A stretch of 64,000 nucleotides of DNA from Lachnospiraceae bacterium (GTDB taxonomy: Bacteria; Bacillota; Clostridia; Lachnospirales; Lachnospiraceae), in NCBI GenBank assembly GCA_014804755.1, contig JAAUZE010000009.1:67407-131406 (forward strand), given 5' to 3'. The notes under the pieces were generated by a model. That model was not told the origin of the DNA. It ran no database searches and worked only from the letters and a program-made list of their open reading frames with translations. The position numbers and the translations under genes were made by a program. This document shows, piece after piece, positions 43,288-52,273 of the stretch (positions are counted from its first letter, which is position 1; each line of letters starts with the position of its first letter).

Positions 43288-43896
43288 TTATCTCATCTTT
43301 ACGCCAAGCTCCTCTAATTGTGCGCACACCTGCTCATAGGTCTGATAGCGGATCGTATGCCAGTGAAGCTTGTCCGCCGTATCCAGATTCTCCTGCAGAT
43401 CGTCAATAAACACACATTCCTCAGACCGAAATGCATAACGCTCCTGAAGCAGTTCATAAATCGCGCGGTCCGGTTTGACGACCTTATCCCGATAGGACAG
43501 GATGAATCCGTCCATATCGTCGAGAAACACCAGCTGGTCCCGATTATCTTCATATGCCTTTTTCGGATAATTAGAAAGCGCAAGCACCTGATACCCCGCT
43601 CGTTTTAATCCCCGAACCCACGGAACGGCATGCGGGCGCAGCTTCACAACTCCGCTCACATCCGCGAGCGCCTCCCGCATCTGCGGTTCGATCTCTCTGT
43701 CACACGCGGCAAACAGGGAGATGATCTCTTCATCGCTCAACACGCCGCGGTCAAGCTCGTTCCAATATCCGCTGTCCACTGTTGCCGCCGCGATCCGCTC
43801 ACAGATTTCCTCGGAATACCCTTTCGCTTTCAGCATCTCCCTAAAACAAAAATCCACCATCACATTGCCAATGTCAAAAATCACGGTTTTTATCAT
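43288..43896 (-). CDS. HAD-superfamily hydrolase (YihX-like phosphatase)
   Basis: 202 aa from ATG 43894-43896 with GGAGG upstream. Motif I appears as VIFDIGNVMVD, so the nucleophile Asp is at residue ~8 while the second Asp of DxD is replaced by Gly-Asn, as in several HAD-IA members of the YihX type. Motif II LALSNYP, motif III Lys in DKVVKPDRAIYELL, motif IV CVFIDDLQENLDTA. Probably dephosphorylates a small sugar phosphate or similar. Confidence 0.88.
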   Translation of the reverse strand: MIKTVIFDIGNVMVDFCFREMLKAKGYSEEICERIAAATVDSGYWNELDRGVLSDEEIISLFAACDREIEPQMREALADVSGVVKLRPHAVPWVRGLKRAGYQVLALSNYPKKAYEDNRDQLVFLDDMDGFILSYRDKVVKPDRAIYELLQERYAFRSEECVFIDDLQENLDTADKLHWHTIRYQTYEQVCAQLEELGVKMR

Positions 43897-44000
43897 CTTG
43901 ATTCCTCCGCATACCGCAGATTCCGTCTGCGGCATTGCGCTACTCAATATCAATCTACTTATTGTAGCATATCACCCCCAAAATGTCATTCAAATTCTTA

Positions 44001-44036
44001 TTCCCGCCTTCATTCCCGCCTTCATTCCCGCCTTCA
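44001..44036. repeat. 12-bp tandem repeat, three copies, at the end of the M14 peptidase gene
   Basis: TTCCCGCCTTCA at 44001-44012, 44013-44024 and 44025-44036. The last copy contains the TGA stop of the peptidase gene on the minus strand, so the repeats duplicate a stop-codon region. Confidence 0.85.
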
Positions 44037-45302
44037 TCCCGTCTGAATCATCCCTCCGACGAAGATCCCCAGATTCGCTTCATACATACCGGGAAGCTGC
44101 GATAACGGCAGCGGGTTCTCACCTAAGCCCGCCTCAATCGTATACCCCGGCCTGTCATACGTCATAATAAACCAATCCTTATATCCCGCATTCCCCGATG
44201 CCGCAGGCGTCTCCTCCACCGCATAGCCGCTCACAGCCCCAAAATATTGCGCAATTTCATAGGAACGCGTCGGCTCATAGTCCTGATATTTCCAAAAAAT
44301 AACCTCTCCCTGCGTGTGATAGGCAAGAATCAGTAAGAAACGATGCTCCAACGTAAAATTGTAAACTGCCGCGCTCTCCGGCGCAACAAGCGGTGCCTGC
44401 CCGACATAATCGCGAGGCGCGGGCGTCGTATAGCCCTGCGCATATTTCACACGCTGCGCCTCCTCCCAGCCTGCGGGGAATTGCAGGTTTAAGTCCACCC
44501 CCTCAATATTGGCCTTCCACCCGCTCGGAAACGGAATTGCCGGATATGCCGCTGCAATCTCGCGTGCCCTCTCATATGCTGCCGTATCGATCGGCAGCCC
44601 GTTTACCAGATCCACACCGTCAGGATTCACCATCGGTACCACGTACAGAGAATAATGCGCAAACAGCCACTTCGCATCAACGCCGCCTATCCTTTTTCCC
44701 AAGGCATACGCCTGCGCGTACTCCTCAACAAAACGCAGGATAAGCGGTGTTGTGATCCACTCATTGGCATGAAACGCCGCGTTGTAAAACAGCTCACGCT
44801 CCCCGTTTCCGATACGCACATACCAGAGTTCATTTTTCAAGACGCTCTGCCCGATGCTCCCTGTCTGCAAAAAAGAATACCGCGCAGCAAGTCCCTCGAT
44901 CACATAACGCGTGAGCATTGAGGAATATGCGACATCCTGCGGCACAACCTCAAACGGCAGCGGCACGGTAAGCGACATGCCCGGCATCAGATAAAGCGGT
45001 CCGATGCCCGGATTGGCGAGCATGAGCGCCTGCATCGAAATGTGGTAACGCGCAGCGATCTCGTAAAAGCTGTCTCCTGCCTGCACCTCATAGGTCACAT
45101 ATCCGCGCAAATACGGCACAAGCGTCTCCCACACACTGTCATCTACAACGCACTCCGCCCCCTCTTTTCCCGTAAACGCCGCAAGCGCCTTACAGGTCTC
45201 ATCTCCAAACACACCATCCACTGCAGTCATATATCCCGCCCTTTGCAGCGCAAGTTGTATGTATTGCACCAATGTCCCCTGATCTCCACGCACAATCCGC
45301 AT
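44034..45302 (-). CDS. M14 peptidase with peptidoglycan-binding and LysM domains
   Basis: 422 aa from ATG 45300-45302 with GGAGG 7 nt upstream. Residues ~1-60 are a peptidoglycan-binding repeat (GTLVQYIQLALQRAGY), ~65-115 a LysM domain (YEVQAGDSFYEIAARYHIS), and ~130-420 a zinc carboxypeptidase: HxxE in AAFHANEWIT, VPMVNPDGVDLV, third zinc His in LAYHTQGEVIFW, and the catalytic Glu in GYTIEAGLGENPL. The layout is that of gamma-D-glutamyl-diaminopimelate endopeptidases such as Lysinibacillus endopeptidase I. There is no signal peptide, as in some spore-wall enzymes, so action inside the mother cell or spore is likely. Confidence 0.9.
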   Translation of the reverse strand: MRIVRGDQGTLVQYIQLALQRAGYMTAVDGVFGDETCKALAAFTGKEGAECVVDDSVWETLVPYLRGYVTYEVQAGDSFYEIAARYHISMQALMLANPGIGPLYLMPGMSLTVPLPFEVVPQDVAYSSMLTRYVIEGLAARYSFLQTGSIGQSVLKNELWYVRIGNGERELFYNAAFHANEWITTPLILRFVEEYAQAYALGKRIGGVDAKWLFAHYSLYVVPMVNPDGVDLVNGLPIDTAAYERAREIAAAYPAIPFPSGWKANIEGVDLNLQFPAGWEEAQRVKYAQGYTTPAPRDYVGQAPLVAPESAAVYNFTLEHRFLLILAYHTQGEVIFWKYQDYEPTRSYEIAQYFGAVSGYAVEETPAASGNAGYKDWFIMTYDRPGYTIEAGLGENPLPLSQLPGMYEANLGIFVGGMIQTG

Positions 45303-45422
45303 CGTTCTTCCTCCGCTCCTTCCGGAAATGAACCCCATTTTGCTTCCCTATGCCATTATCTTATGCGTGTACCGGCGTTTCGGTTCCTTTTTTCTGTGAC
45401 AGCCTGTCAAGGACTTTTAGGC

Positions 45423-45452
45423 AAAAAAAGAGTTTGCGTTCCGCAAACTCTT
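45423..45452 (-). terminator. Terminator after the SGNH hydrolase gene
   Basis: AAGAGTTTGCG (45428-45438) and CGCAAACTCTT (45442-45452), 11-bp perfect stem with loop TTC, followed by a run of seven T on the minus strand. Confidence 0.92.
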
Positions 45453-45477
45453 ATGGTTCCAAGCGCCTTTATGTTAT

Positions 45478-46452
45478 TTACAAGCCCCACTCATTTTCCT
45501 GTGTGTATATCGCTTCCGTCTCCTCTGCTTCTCCGTCTACCCCTTCAGTTGCCTCTCCGTCTGTCTCTTCAGCTTCCTCTTCCGCCTCTGCTTCCAGCAG
45601 CATGGTGTTAGCATAATTGATGAGTTCGTCCTCCCACAGGGCATAAGCAGATATTTTGAGATGGACGAAGTTGTCGCTGCTTAAGCTCGCTTCAAGGTTT
45701 CCTTCTCCGTCAGATATGGCAGTACACAGATCAATGTATCCCCAGCCGTTTTCCGCCGCCATTTCCTGTAAAAGGCTGTTGTATAGGTCGATATAGGGGT
45801 TGTATAAGCATCCCTTTTCCTTACCCTTCACTGTGTAAGTTACACTGACAATATGGATCTCCAAATCCGGTGACGTCTCCAAAATCTGATCGATCAGTTC
45901 TTTATACTTGTCGCGATTGGATTCCGGTCCATATGAGACGAGGTCGTTGGTGCCAAGCAGAATAAAAACGCGCTTTTTGTCCAAGATGGGAAGGATATCC
46001 CACACATGGTACTTTTTCCCTTGATATTCAGGATGCGGAATATTGCCTTTTACAGGTCTCATTTCATTATGGACCGAGTAGCTTATTGCTGTCAGAAACT
46101 GAATATCGTGGACAAAGTTGTCCTGCCTCACGCTGTAAATCCGAAACCCCTCCATAATCGAGTCCCCGATAAAAACCGAATCGCCGTAATACTCCGCCAG
46201 CTGCTCATCGGTCAGTTCCGCTATGTCGGTAATAGGGTCGGCGGTCAAAACCGAATCATCATAATACTCCGCCGGCTGCTCATCGGTCAGTTCCGTTATG
46301 TTGATTAATCCCGCTTCGTTAGCCGGCTCCGGACATACATCGCCTGACGGCAGCTCTGAGGCGTACACAGAGCATGTTGCGTAATCTCCCAAAACGAGCA
46401 TTCCGAGAATGGCAATACATAAAAATTTCCCTTGTTTTCTGAATTTTCTCAT
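45478..46452 (-). CDS. Secreted SGNH/GDSL-type hydrolase
   Basis: 324 aa from ATG 46450-46452 with AAGGA upstream. A signal peptide (~1-31) ends near VYASEL. Residues ~45-95 include a duplicated 25-residue segment (ELTDEQxAEYYxDSV twice; 75-bp DNA period). The SGNH domain follows: block I FIGDSIMEG with the Ser nucleophile, block III ILLGTNDL, block V SSDNFVHLK with the Asp/His pair. A Glu/Ala-rich acidic tail closes it. It probably removes acetyl or acyl groups from cell-surface glycans. It is the only gene between its leader terminator and the one at 45423-45452. Confidence 0.88.
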   Translation of the reverse strand: MRKFRKQGKFLCIAILGMLVLGDYATCSVYASELPSGDVCPEPANEAGLINITELTDEQPAEYYDDSVLTADPITDIAELTDEQLAEYYGDSVFIGDSIMEGFRIYSVRQDNFVHDIQFLTAISYSVHNEMRPVKGNIPHPEYQGKKYHVWDILPILDKKRVFILLGTNDLVSYGPESNRDKYKELIDQILETSPDLEIHIVSVTYTVKGKEKGCLYNPYIDLYNSLLQEMAAENGWGYIDLCTAISDGEGNLEASLSSDNFVHLKISAYALWEDELINYANTMLLEAEAEEEAEETDGEATEGVDGEAEETEAIYTQENEWGL

Positions 46453-46512
46453 CTTTCTATTCCTTCTTTCCAAGGATATTTTATGCATTGTAAGCTTAGA
46501 AAGCAATAGCAA

Positions 46513-46577
46513 AATAAAAAAAATAGGGTGAAAAGCAATTTAATCTATCGCAAAGGCATCACAGGCTCTTTCACCCT
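46513..46577 (-). terminator. Terminator-shaped hairpin in the SGNH leader
   Basis: AGGGTGAAAAGC (46525-46536) pairs with GCTCTTTCACCCT (46565-46577) with one bulge; on the minus strand ATTTTTTTTATTTTG follows. It lies ~60 nt before the SGNH ATG. There is no minus-strand gene upstream, so it could be an attenuator or the end of a short divergent RNA. The loop is ~28 nt. Confidence 0.7.
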
Positions 46578-46664
46578 TGACTTTTCCATCATCATCCTTT
46601 ATAGTAAATCCAATAGTTTGATATTCAAATTAAATCGTATAATGATCAAGAAAGGATCTTTCCC

Positions 46665-47525
46665 ATGTGCGTAAGAATCATAATCGACTCTGCCGCTGAT
46701 CTGACAGCAGAATATGCGGCATCCCATGCCGTCACCGTCATTCCGATGACGACCATTTTCGGAACAACAGAATACGTGGAGGGCGTCACAATCACTCACC
46801 ACGAATTTTACGAAAAACTGATCGAGGACGATACGCTTCCCAAAACAAGTCAGCTTGCGCCGCATCAGTTTGAAGCGTTATATGAAAAAGTTGCCTCCGC
46901 CGGGGATACCGCTGTCGTCATTACGCTGTCTTCAAAGCTCTCCGGCACTTATCAGAATGCCGTGCTTGCCGCTGCGGATTATGAGGGAAAGATTTTTCCT
47001 GTTGACAGCTTAAATGCGACGGTCGGGGAACAGGTTTTGGTCAAACGCGCTGTTATGCTCGCCGAACAGGGAAAAAGCGCTTCGGAAATCGCAGATACAC
47101 TGTGTCAGGAACGTTCCCGCGTCCGTCTGATCGCACTCTTAGACACGCTGGAATACCTCAAAAAGGGCGGTCGGATCTCTCCGACCACCGCATTTGTCGG
47201 CAACATGCTTTCCATTAAACCGGTTGTCACCGTCCGCGACGGCGAAGTTGTCGTCATCGGTAAGGCGCGCGGCTCCAAAAAGGGAAATAATATGCTCATC
47301 GAATATATCAAAGAACACGGCGGCGTGGATTTTAACTATCCGATCGCTTTAGGCTACACCGGCCTATCCGATGGTTTATTACAAAAATACATAGAGGACA
47401 GCCGGGCACTCTGGGCGGACACGTTCGATTCCCTCCCGATCTGTACGGTCGGAAGCACGATCGGCACCCATGTAGGCCCCGGCGCGATCGCTGTCGCTTA
47501 TTTTCATCCTTCGACGGAGGCATAA
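46665..47525 (+). CDS. DegV-family fatty-acid-binding protein
   Basis: 286 aa, the usual length. RIIIDSAADLTAEYA at ~4-18, QLAPHQFEALYEK, ITLSSKLSGTYQNAVLAA with the fatty-acid-contacting Ser residues, LDTLEYLKKGGRISP and TVGSTIGTHVGPGAIAVAYF. DegV proteins present fatty acids to the FakA kinase. A TATAAT lies ~25 nt before the ATG with a poor -35 box. No fakA is nearby. Confidence 0.93.
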   Translation: MCVRIIIDSAADLTAEYAASHAVTVIPMTTIFGTTEYVEGVTITHHEFYEKLIEDDTLPKTSQLAPHQFEALYEKVASAGDTAVVITLSSKLSGTYQNAVLAAADYEGKIFPVDSLNATVGEQVLVKRAVMLAEQGKSASEIADTLCQERSRVRLIALLDTLEYLKKGGRISPTTAFVGNMLSIKPVVTVRDGEVVVIGKARGSKKGNNMLIEYIKEHGGVDFNYPIALGYTGLSDGLLQKYIEDSRALWADTFDSLPICTVGSTIGTHVGPGAIAVAYFHPSTEA

Positions 47526-47572
47526 TCCCACAAAAACAAAAAACTTCTGTAAAGCCGGTAAAGAAATGCACA

Positions 47573-47618
47573 AAACGGCATATCCGCCATCGCTTACTAC
47601 TTAGCGGGTATGCCGTTT
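47573..47618. terminator. Hairpin between convergent degV-like and purA genes
   Basis: AAACGGCATATCCGC (47573-47587) pairs with GCGGGTATGCCGTTT (47604-47618), 15 bp with one G-U pair and a 16-nt loop. It is suited to ending both converging transcripts though U-runs are weak. Confidence 0.6.
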
Positions 47619-47703
47619 CATACCAGATCAACATTCTTTTTTCTCGCCTAAAACACGTTTAAATCTACTTTTCAACAGCTCCTTTATCATTTCAATGTTC
47701 TTC

Positions 47704-48984
47704 TCACCGCTTGCGGTAAATAATATCTCCTCTTCCCGGACCGTTTGATACCATGGTGATCGGGTATCCGATCTGCTTTTCAATGAATTCAATATAGGCA
47801 CGGCAGTTCTCAGGCAGCTCCTCATAATTCTTGATCCCGCGTATATCACATTTCCAGCCCGGCAGCTTCTCATACACCGGCCTTGCCTTCTCCAGCTTGT
47901 AGGTGACGGGAAACTCCGTAGTAACTTCCCCGTCAATCTCGTAGCCGACGCACACGGGAATCTCATCCAGATAACCGAGCACATCCAATACCGTAAACGC
48001 TACATCCGTTGTTCCCTGCAGACGGCAGCCGTATTTGGAAGCAACACAGTCAAACCAGCCCATGCGGCGCGGGCGTCCCGTTGTCGCACCGAACTCACCG
48101 CCGTCCCCGCCGCGCGTCCGAAGCTCATTTGCCTCATCGCCGAAAATCTCTGACACAAATGCACCCGCTCCGACCGCGGAGGAATATGCCTTGCACACCG
48201 TCACGACCTGTCGTATCTCATAAGGCGGAATGCCCGCGCCGATCGCGCCAAACGCCGCTAATGTGGACGAGGATGTCACCATCGGATAAATGCCGTGATC
48301 CGGATCCTTTAAGGTTCCGAGCTGCCCCTCCAGCAAAATCGTCTTGCCGTCCCTGATCGCCTGATCTAAATAGGCAGATACATTGCACACATACGGCGCT
48401 ACCAATTCGCGATATTCATGCAGCGTGTCAAGCAGCTCCTTCGGAGAAATGGCAGGCTTATGATACAAATGCTCAAACAACACATTTTTCTGCTCACAGA
48501 TCCGCTCCGTTTTTTCTTTTAACAATTCCTCGTCAAACAGCTCGCTGACCTGAAAGCCGATCTTTGCATATTTATCGGAGTAAAAGGGAGCGATTCCGGA
48601 CTTTGTGGACCCGAAGCTCTTGCCCCCCAAGCGCTCCTCCTCATATTGATCAAGCAAAATGTGATACGGCATGACCATTTGCGCCCTGTCCGAAATGAGG
48701 AGCTTCGGCATCGGAACATTCCGGTCCGTGATCGACTTGATTTCCTGAAAGAGCATGGGAATGTTCAGCGCAACACCATTTCCGATAATACTTGTCGTAT
48801 GATCATAAAAAACACCGGACGGAAGCGTATGCAGCGCGAATTTTCCATAATTATTGATAATGGTATGCCCCGCATTGGCGCCTCCCTGAAAACGTATGAC
48901 AATGTCCGCCTGCTCGGCAAGCATATCCGTGATCTTTCCCTTGCCCTCGTCACCCCAATTTGCTCCAACTACCGCTTTTACCAT
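47704..48984 (-). CDS. purA: Adenylosuccinate synthetase
   Basis: 426 aa, standard length. GTP loop GANWGDEGKGKITDML at ~7-22, catalytic His in GGANAGHTIIN, KFGSTKSGIAPFYSDKYAK-type switch loop, TSSSTLAAFGAIGAG, and the GFDCVASKYG-like DCVASKYG region. It joins IMP and aspartate, the first step towards AMP. AAAGGG precedes the ATG. It is the last gene of the purine cluster, ~75 bp after purB. Confidence 0.96.
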   Translation of the reverse strand: MVKAVVGANWGDEGKGKITDMLAEQADIVIRFQGGANAGHTIINNYGKFALHTLPSGVFYDHTTSIIGNGVALNIPMLFQEIKSITDRNVPMPKLLISDRAQMVMPYHILLDQYEEERLGGKSFGSTKSGIAPFYSDKYAKIGFQVSELFDEELLKEKTERICEQKNVLFEHLYHKPAISPKELLDTLHEYRELVAPYVCNVSAYLDQAIRDGKTILLEGQLGTLKDPDHGIYPMVTSSSTLAAFGAIGAGIPPYEIRQVVTVCKAYSSAVGAGAFVSEIFGDEANELRTRGGDGGEFGATTGRPRRMGWFDCVASKYGCRLQGTTDVAFTVLDVLGYLDEIPVCVGYEIDGEVTTEFPVTYKLEKARPVYEKLPGWKCDIRGIKNYEELPENCRAYIEFIEKQIGYPITMVSNGPGRGDIIYRKR

Positions 48985-49060
48985 ATCAAAATCCCTTTCT
49001 TTTTTATGACTTATGCCTCTTTGGCCTATCGTCTCTGATCTTGTACACTCTGATCTTATT

Positions 49061-50494
49061 TTACACGTTGATCTCCGCTTTCACACCGAGCAGCGCTTTA
49101 TTTTCCTTTAAGATCGGCTCGACTACATTCTTTAAGAACGCATCCACCTGAATCGATGCACGTCCCGTATAGCGCGACGGCTCCATTGTCGTTTGCAGCT
49201 CCTCCAGCGTCAATCCGAAAGAAGGATCGTCTGCGATCAGCTCCAAAAGATTATTGTCAAGACCTTCCTCTTTGACCGTTTTTCCCGCCTGCATGGAGAG
49301 CTGTCTGATCCTCTCGTGCAGCTCCTGCCGGTCGCCGCCCGCCTTGACCGCATCCATCATAATATTCTCTGTCGCCATAAACGGCAGCTCGCTCATGAGC
49401 CGCTTTAAGATGACCTTTTCATGAACGACCAAGCCATCCACTACATTCAGGCACAGATCGAGCACGCCGTCGATCGCCAGAAACCCTTCCGGAATCGAAA
49501 GCCGCTTATTTGCAGAATCATCCAGCGTCCGCTCAAACCACTGCGTCGCGGAAGTGATCGCCGGATTCATGGCATCGCACATCACATAGCGCGATAAAGA
49601 AGCAATGCGCTCGCTGCGCATCGGATTGCGCTTATATGCCATTGCCGAAGAACCGATCTGATTCTTTTCAAATGGCTCCTCCACCTCTTTTAAGTGCTGG
49701 AGCAGTCGAATATCGTTGCTCATTTTATGCGCGCTCGCCGCAATGCCCGCCACCACATTCATAACGCGGGTATCGACCTTGCGCGAATAGGTCTGCCCCG
49801 ATACCGGATAGCATTCCTCAAATCCCATTTTTTTTGCGATCATCGGGTCGATGCGGTCGATCCGCTCGTGATCTCCGTCAAACAGCTCCAAAAAGCTCGC
49901 CTGCGTTCCGGTCGTTCCCTTCGAACCGAGCAGCTTCATCGTAGAGAGCACATAATTCAGATCTTCTAAATCCAGACAAAATTCCTGCATCCACAGTGTT
50001 GCGCGCTTGCCCACGGTCGTCGGCTGCGCCGGCTGAAAATGCGTAAACGCGAGCGTCGGCATCGCCTGATATTTTTTAGCAAAATCGGCAAGCTTCGCAA
50101 TCACATTGACCAGCTTCTTTTTGACAAGCTTTAACGCCTCCGTCATGACGATAATGTCCGTATTGTCCCCGACATAGCAGCTCGTCGCACCCAGATGAAT
50201 GATGCCCTTTGCCTTCGGACACTGTACGCCGTAAGCATACACATGACTCATGACATCGTGACGCACTTCCCTTTCCCGCGCCTTTGCCACATCATAATTA
50301 ATATCATCCTGATGGCTTTTCAGCTCGTCGATCTGCTCCTGTGTGATGTCCAGTCCCAGCTCTTTTTCCGTCTCAGCAAGCGCGATCCACAGCTTTCTCC
50401 ATGTACGAAACTTCATATCCGGAGAAAAAATATATTGCATTTCCCTGCTTGCATACCGCTCCGAAAGCGGACTTACATATCTGTCTGTGCTCAT
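49061..50494 (-). CDS. purB: Adenylosuccinate lyase
   Basis: 477 aa from ATG 50492-50494 with AAGGAG 6 nt upstream; a longer frame adds 17 residues without a site. Conserved YVSPLSERYAS, HLGATSCYVGDNTD, and the fumarase-family signature GSSAMAYKRNPMRSE at ~295-309. It cleaves SAICAR and adenylosuccinate, so it acts in both IMP synthesis and the AMP branch run by PurA. A long imperfect palindrome separates it from purF. Confidence 0.96.
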   Translation of the reverse strand: MSTDRYVSPLSERYASREMQYIFSPDMKFRTWRKLWIALAETEKELGLDITQEQIDELKSHQDDINYDVAKAREREVRHDVMSHVYAYGVQCPKAKGIIHLGATSCYVGDNTDIIVMTEALKLVKKKLVNVIAKLADFAKKYQAMPTLAFTHFQPAQPTTVGKRATLWMQEFCLDLEDLNYVLSTMKLLGSKGTTGTQASFLELFDGDHERIDRIDPMIAKKMGFEECYPVSGQTYSRKVDTRVMNVVAGIAASAHKMSNDIRLLQHLKEVEEPFEKNQIGSSAMAYKRNPMRSERIASLSRYVMCDAMNPAITSATQWFERTLDDSANKRLSIPEGFLAIDGVLDLCLNVVDGLVVHEKVILKRLMSELPFMATENIMMDAVKAGGDRQELHERIRQLSMQAGKTVKEEGLDNNLLELIADDPSFGLTLEELQTTMEPSRYTGRASIQVDAFLKNVVEPILKENKALLGVKAEINV

Positions 50495-50560
50495 CCGGTT
50501 CTCCTTCTTATCACTATTCGCTAATGCGAAACGCGATTGCTCCATATCTATGTTGTTCTA

Positions 50561-50683
50561 AATAAACAATCTCATAAGCAAGGCGCTTCGACGCCGTCGG
50601 TACTTATGTGCCGTATTTTGGCACATTATGTACCACTACGAGCGGAAGGCGGCGAAAGCGTGCCTTGCGCTGAATTGTTTATT
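50561..50683. repeat. 123-bp imperfect palindrome between purF and purB
   Basis: Outer arms AATAAACAAT (50561-50570) and ATTGTTTATT (50674-50683) match fully. Further in, GCAAGGCGCTTCG faces GAAAGCGTGCCTTGC, and the centre pairs GGTACTTATGTGCC (50599-50612) with GGCACATTATGTACC (50620-50634). It could fold into one long hairpin in the purine mRNA or be an old mobile palindrome. Confidence 0.75.
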
Positions 50684-50728
50684 CACACGATCACAAACTA
50701 ATATTTTGCGTTCTCGCACAATCTCTTT

Positions 50729-52177
50729 TTATGCATCAAACTCGCCCCGAATATCCTCCTCGGGCGGCGTCATCGGGTACTGCCCCGTAAAGCATCCCTT
50801 GCAGATGCCGAGGCCATCCACCATTTCGGTCAAACGTTCTTCCTTCAAGTAAGCGAGCGTATCCGCACCGATGATCTTGCGGATGTCCTCAACCGAGCGG
50901 TTGTAAGCGATCAACTGGTCTCTCGCCGGAATATCCGTTCCGAAATAGCACGGCCATAAAAACGGCGGCGCGCTGACACGCATATGTACTTCCTTTGCCC
51001 CCGCCTCGCGCAGCATGTGGACGATCCTGTCCGAAGTCGTACCGCGAACAATGGAATCGTCGATCATGATCACACGTTTTCCTTCCACCGCCTCGCGCAG
51101 CGCCGTCAGCTTCACCTGCACGCTGTTCTCCCTGTTTTTCTGCTTCGGTTTGATAAAGGTTCTCCCCACATAGCCGTTCTTGACAAACGCCTGACCGTAG
51201 GGAATGCCCGACTGCATGGAATAACCAAGCGCGGCACAATTGCCGGATTCCGGCACACCGACGACCACATCCGCATCCACCGGAGAATCCATCGCAAGGA
51301 ATTTTCCCGCCATGATACGGGAATGGTACACGCTCATTCCGTCAATATAGCTGTCAGGTCTGGCAAAATAAATATACTCAAATACGCATCTCGCCTGCTT
51401 TTCCTTCGCAATGCAGCGTGACGTATCCGACTGAATCCCATATTCAGGACTGATGGTAACGATCTCCCCGGGAAGCACATCGCGCACAAACTCCGCGCCG
51501 ACCGTATCAAGCGCACAGGTTTCAGACGCTAAGATATACGCATTATCGCGCCTGCCGATACAGAGCGGGCGAAACCCGAACGGGTCACGCGCACCGATCA
51601 GCTTACGCGGAGACATCACGATCAGGGAATATGCCCCCTTGATCTTGTCCATCGCGCGTCCCACGCCCTCCTCGACCGTCTTACTCTTTAAGCGCTCACG
51701 GGCAATATGATACGCAATGACCTCGGAGTCGATCGTCGTCTGAAAGATCGCTCCCGTAAATTCCAGTTCACGGCGCAGCTCCGGCGCATTGATGAGATTC
51801 CCATTATGCGCCAGTCCCAATGTACCCTTAACATAATTTAACACAAGCGGCTGTGCATTTTCCCTCGTGCTGCTGCCCGCCGTGGAATAGCGCACATGCC
51901 CCACGCCGATGTCACCTTTCAGCTTTTCTAAAATCTCCGGCGTGAACGCCTCATTGAGCAGTCCCATATCCTTTGCGGACAGCACTTTCCCTTTGGGCCC
52001 CTGCGTATCGCTGACGGCAATGCCGCAGCTCTCCTGCCCTCTGTGCTGGAGTGCAAAAAGACCATAATAAATCGTGGAGGCAACATCACCGCCGTCAAAA
52101 TCATAAACACCGAATACGCCGCATTCCTCATGCAGCCCATCCTCAGGCTCCGTACAAATGTTTAACTTATCCGTCAT
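50729..52177 (-). CDS. purF: Amidophosphoribosyltransferase
   Basis: 482 aa from ATG 52175-52177 (MTDKLNICTEP) with AAAGG 6 nt before it. A propeptide of ~18 residues precedes the catalytic Cys in HEECGVFGVY, the N-terminal glutaminase. The PRPP site is RVIMIDDSIVRGTTS at ~350-364. Cys in ARCVFEYIYFARPDS, PFLWPCYFGTDI and GICKGCFTGQYP fit the 4Fe-4S ligands of the Bacillus-type enzyme. It makes phosphoribosylamine, the first committed purine step. Confidence 0.96.
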   Translation of the reverse strand: MTDKLNICTEPEDGLHEECGVFGVYDFDGGDVASTIYYGLFALQHRGQESCGIAVSDTQGPKGKVLSAKDMGLLNEAFTPEILEKLKGDIGVGHVRYSTAGSSTRENAQPLVLNYVKGTLGLAHNGNLINAPELRRELEFTGAIFQTTIDSEVIAYHIARERLKSKTVEEGVGRAMDKIKGAYSLIVMSPRKLIGARDPFGFRPLCIGRRDNAYILASETCALDTVGAEFVRDVLPGEIVTISPEYGIQSDTSRCIAKEKQARCVFEYIYFARPDSYIDGMSVYHSRIMAGKFLAMDSPVDADVVVGVPESGNCAALGYSMQSGIPYGQAFVKNGYVGRTFIKPKQKNRENSVQVKLTALREAVEGKRVIMIDDSIVRGTTSDRIVHMLREAGAKEVHMRVSAPPFLWPCYFGTDIPARDQLIAYNRSVEDIRKIIGADTLAYLKEERLTEMVDGLGICKGCFTGQYPMTPPEEDIRGEFDA

Positions 52178-52273
52178 GTCCAACCTTTCAAGCATGCCGC
52201 CGCGCACAACAAAAAATCACATTCTGCTGCCATACACGGCAAAACAATTCCAATATACCGCCACAGACGTATC

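Noticed and set aside
46560-46580. Cyclic-di-GMP riboswitch suggested by GCAAAGG/CACAGG near degV
   Set aside because: The conserved GEMM core and its second arm are not present on either strand. The segment is explained by the minus-strand hairpin.
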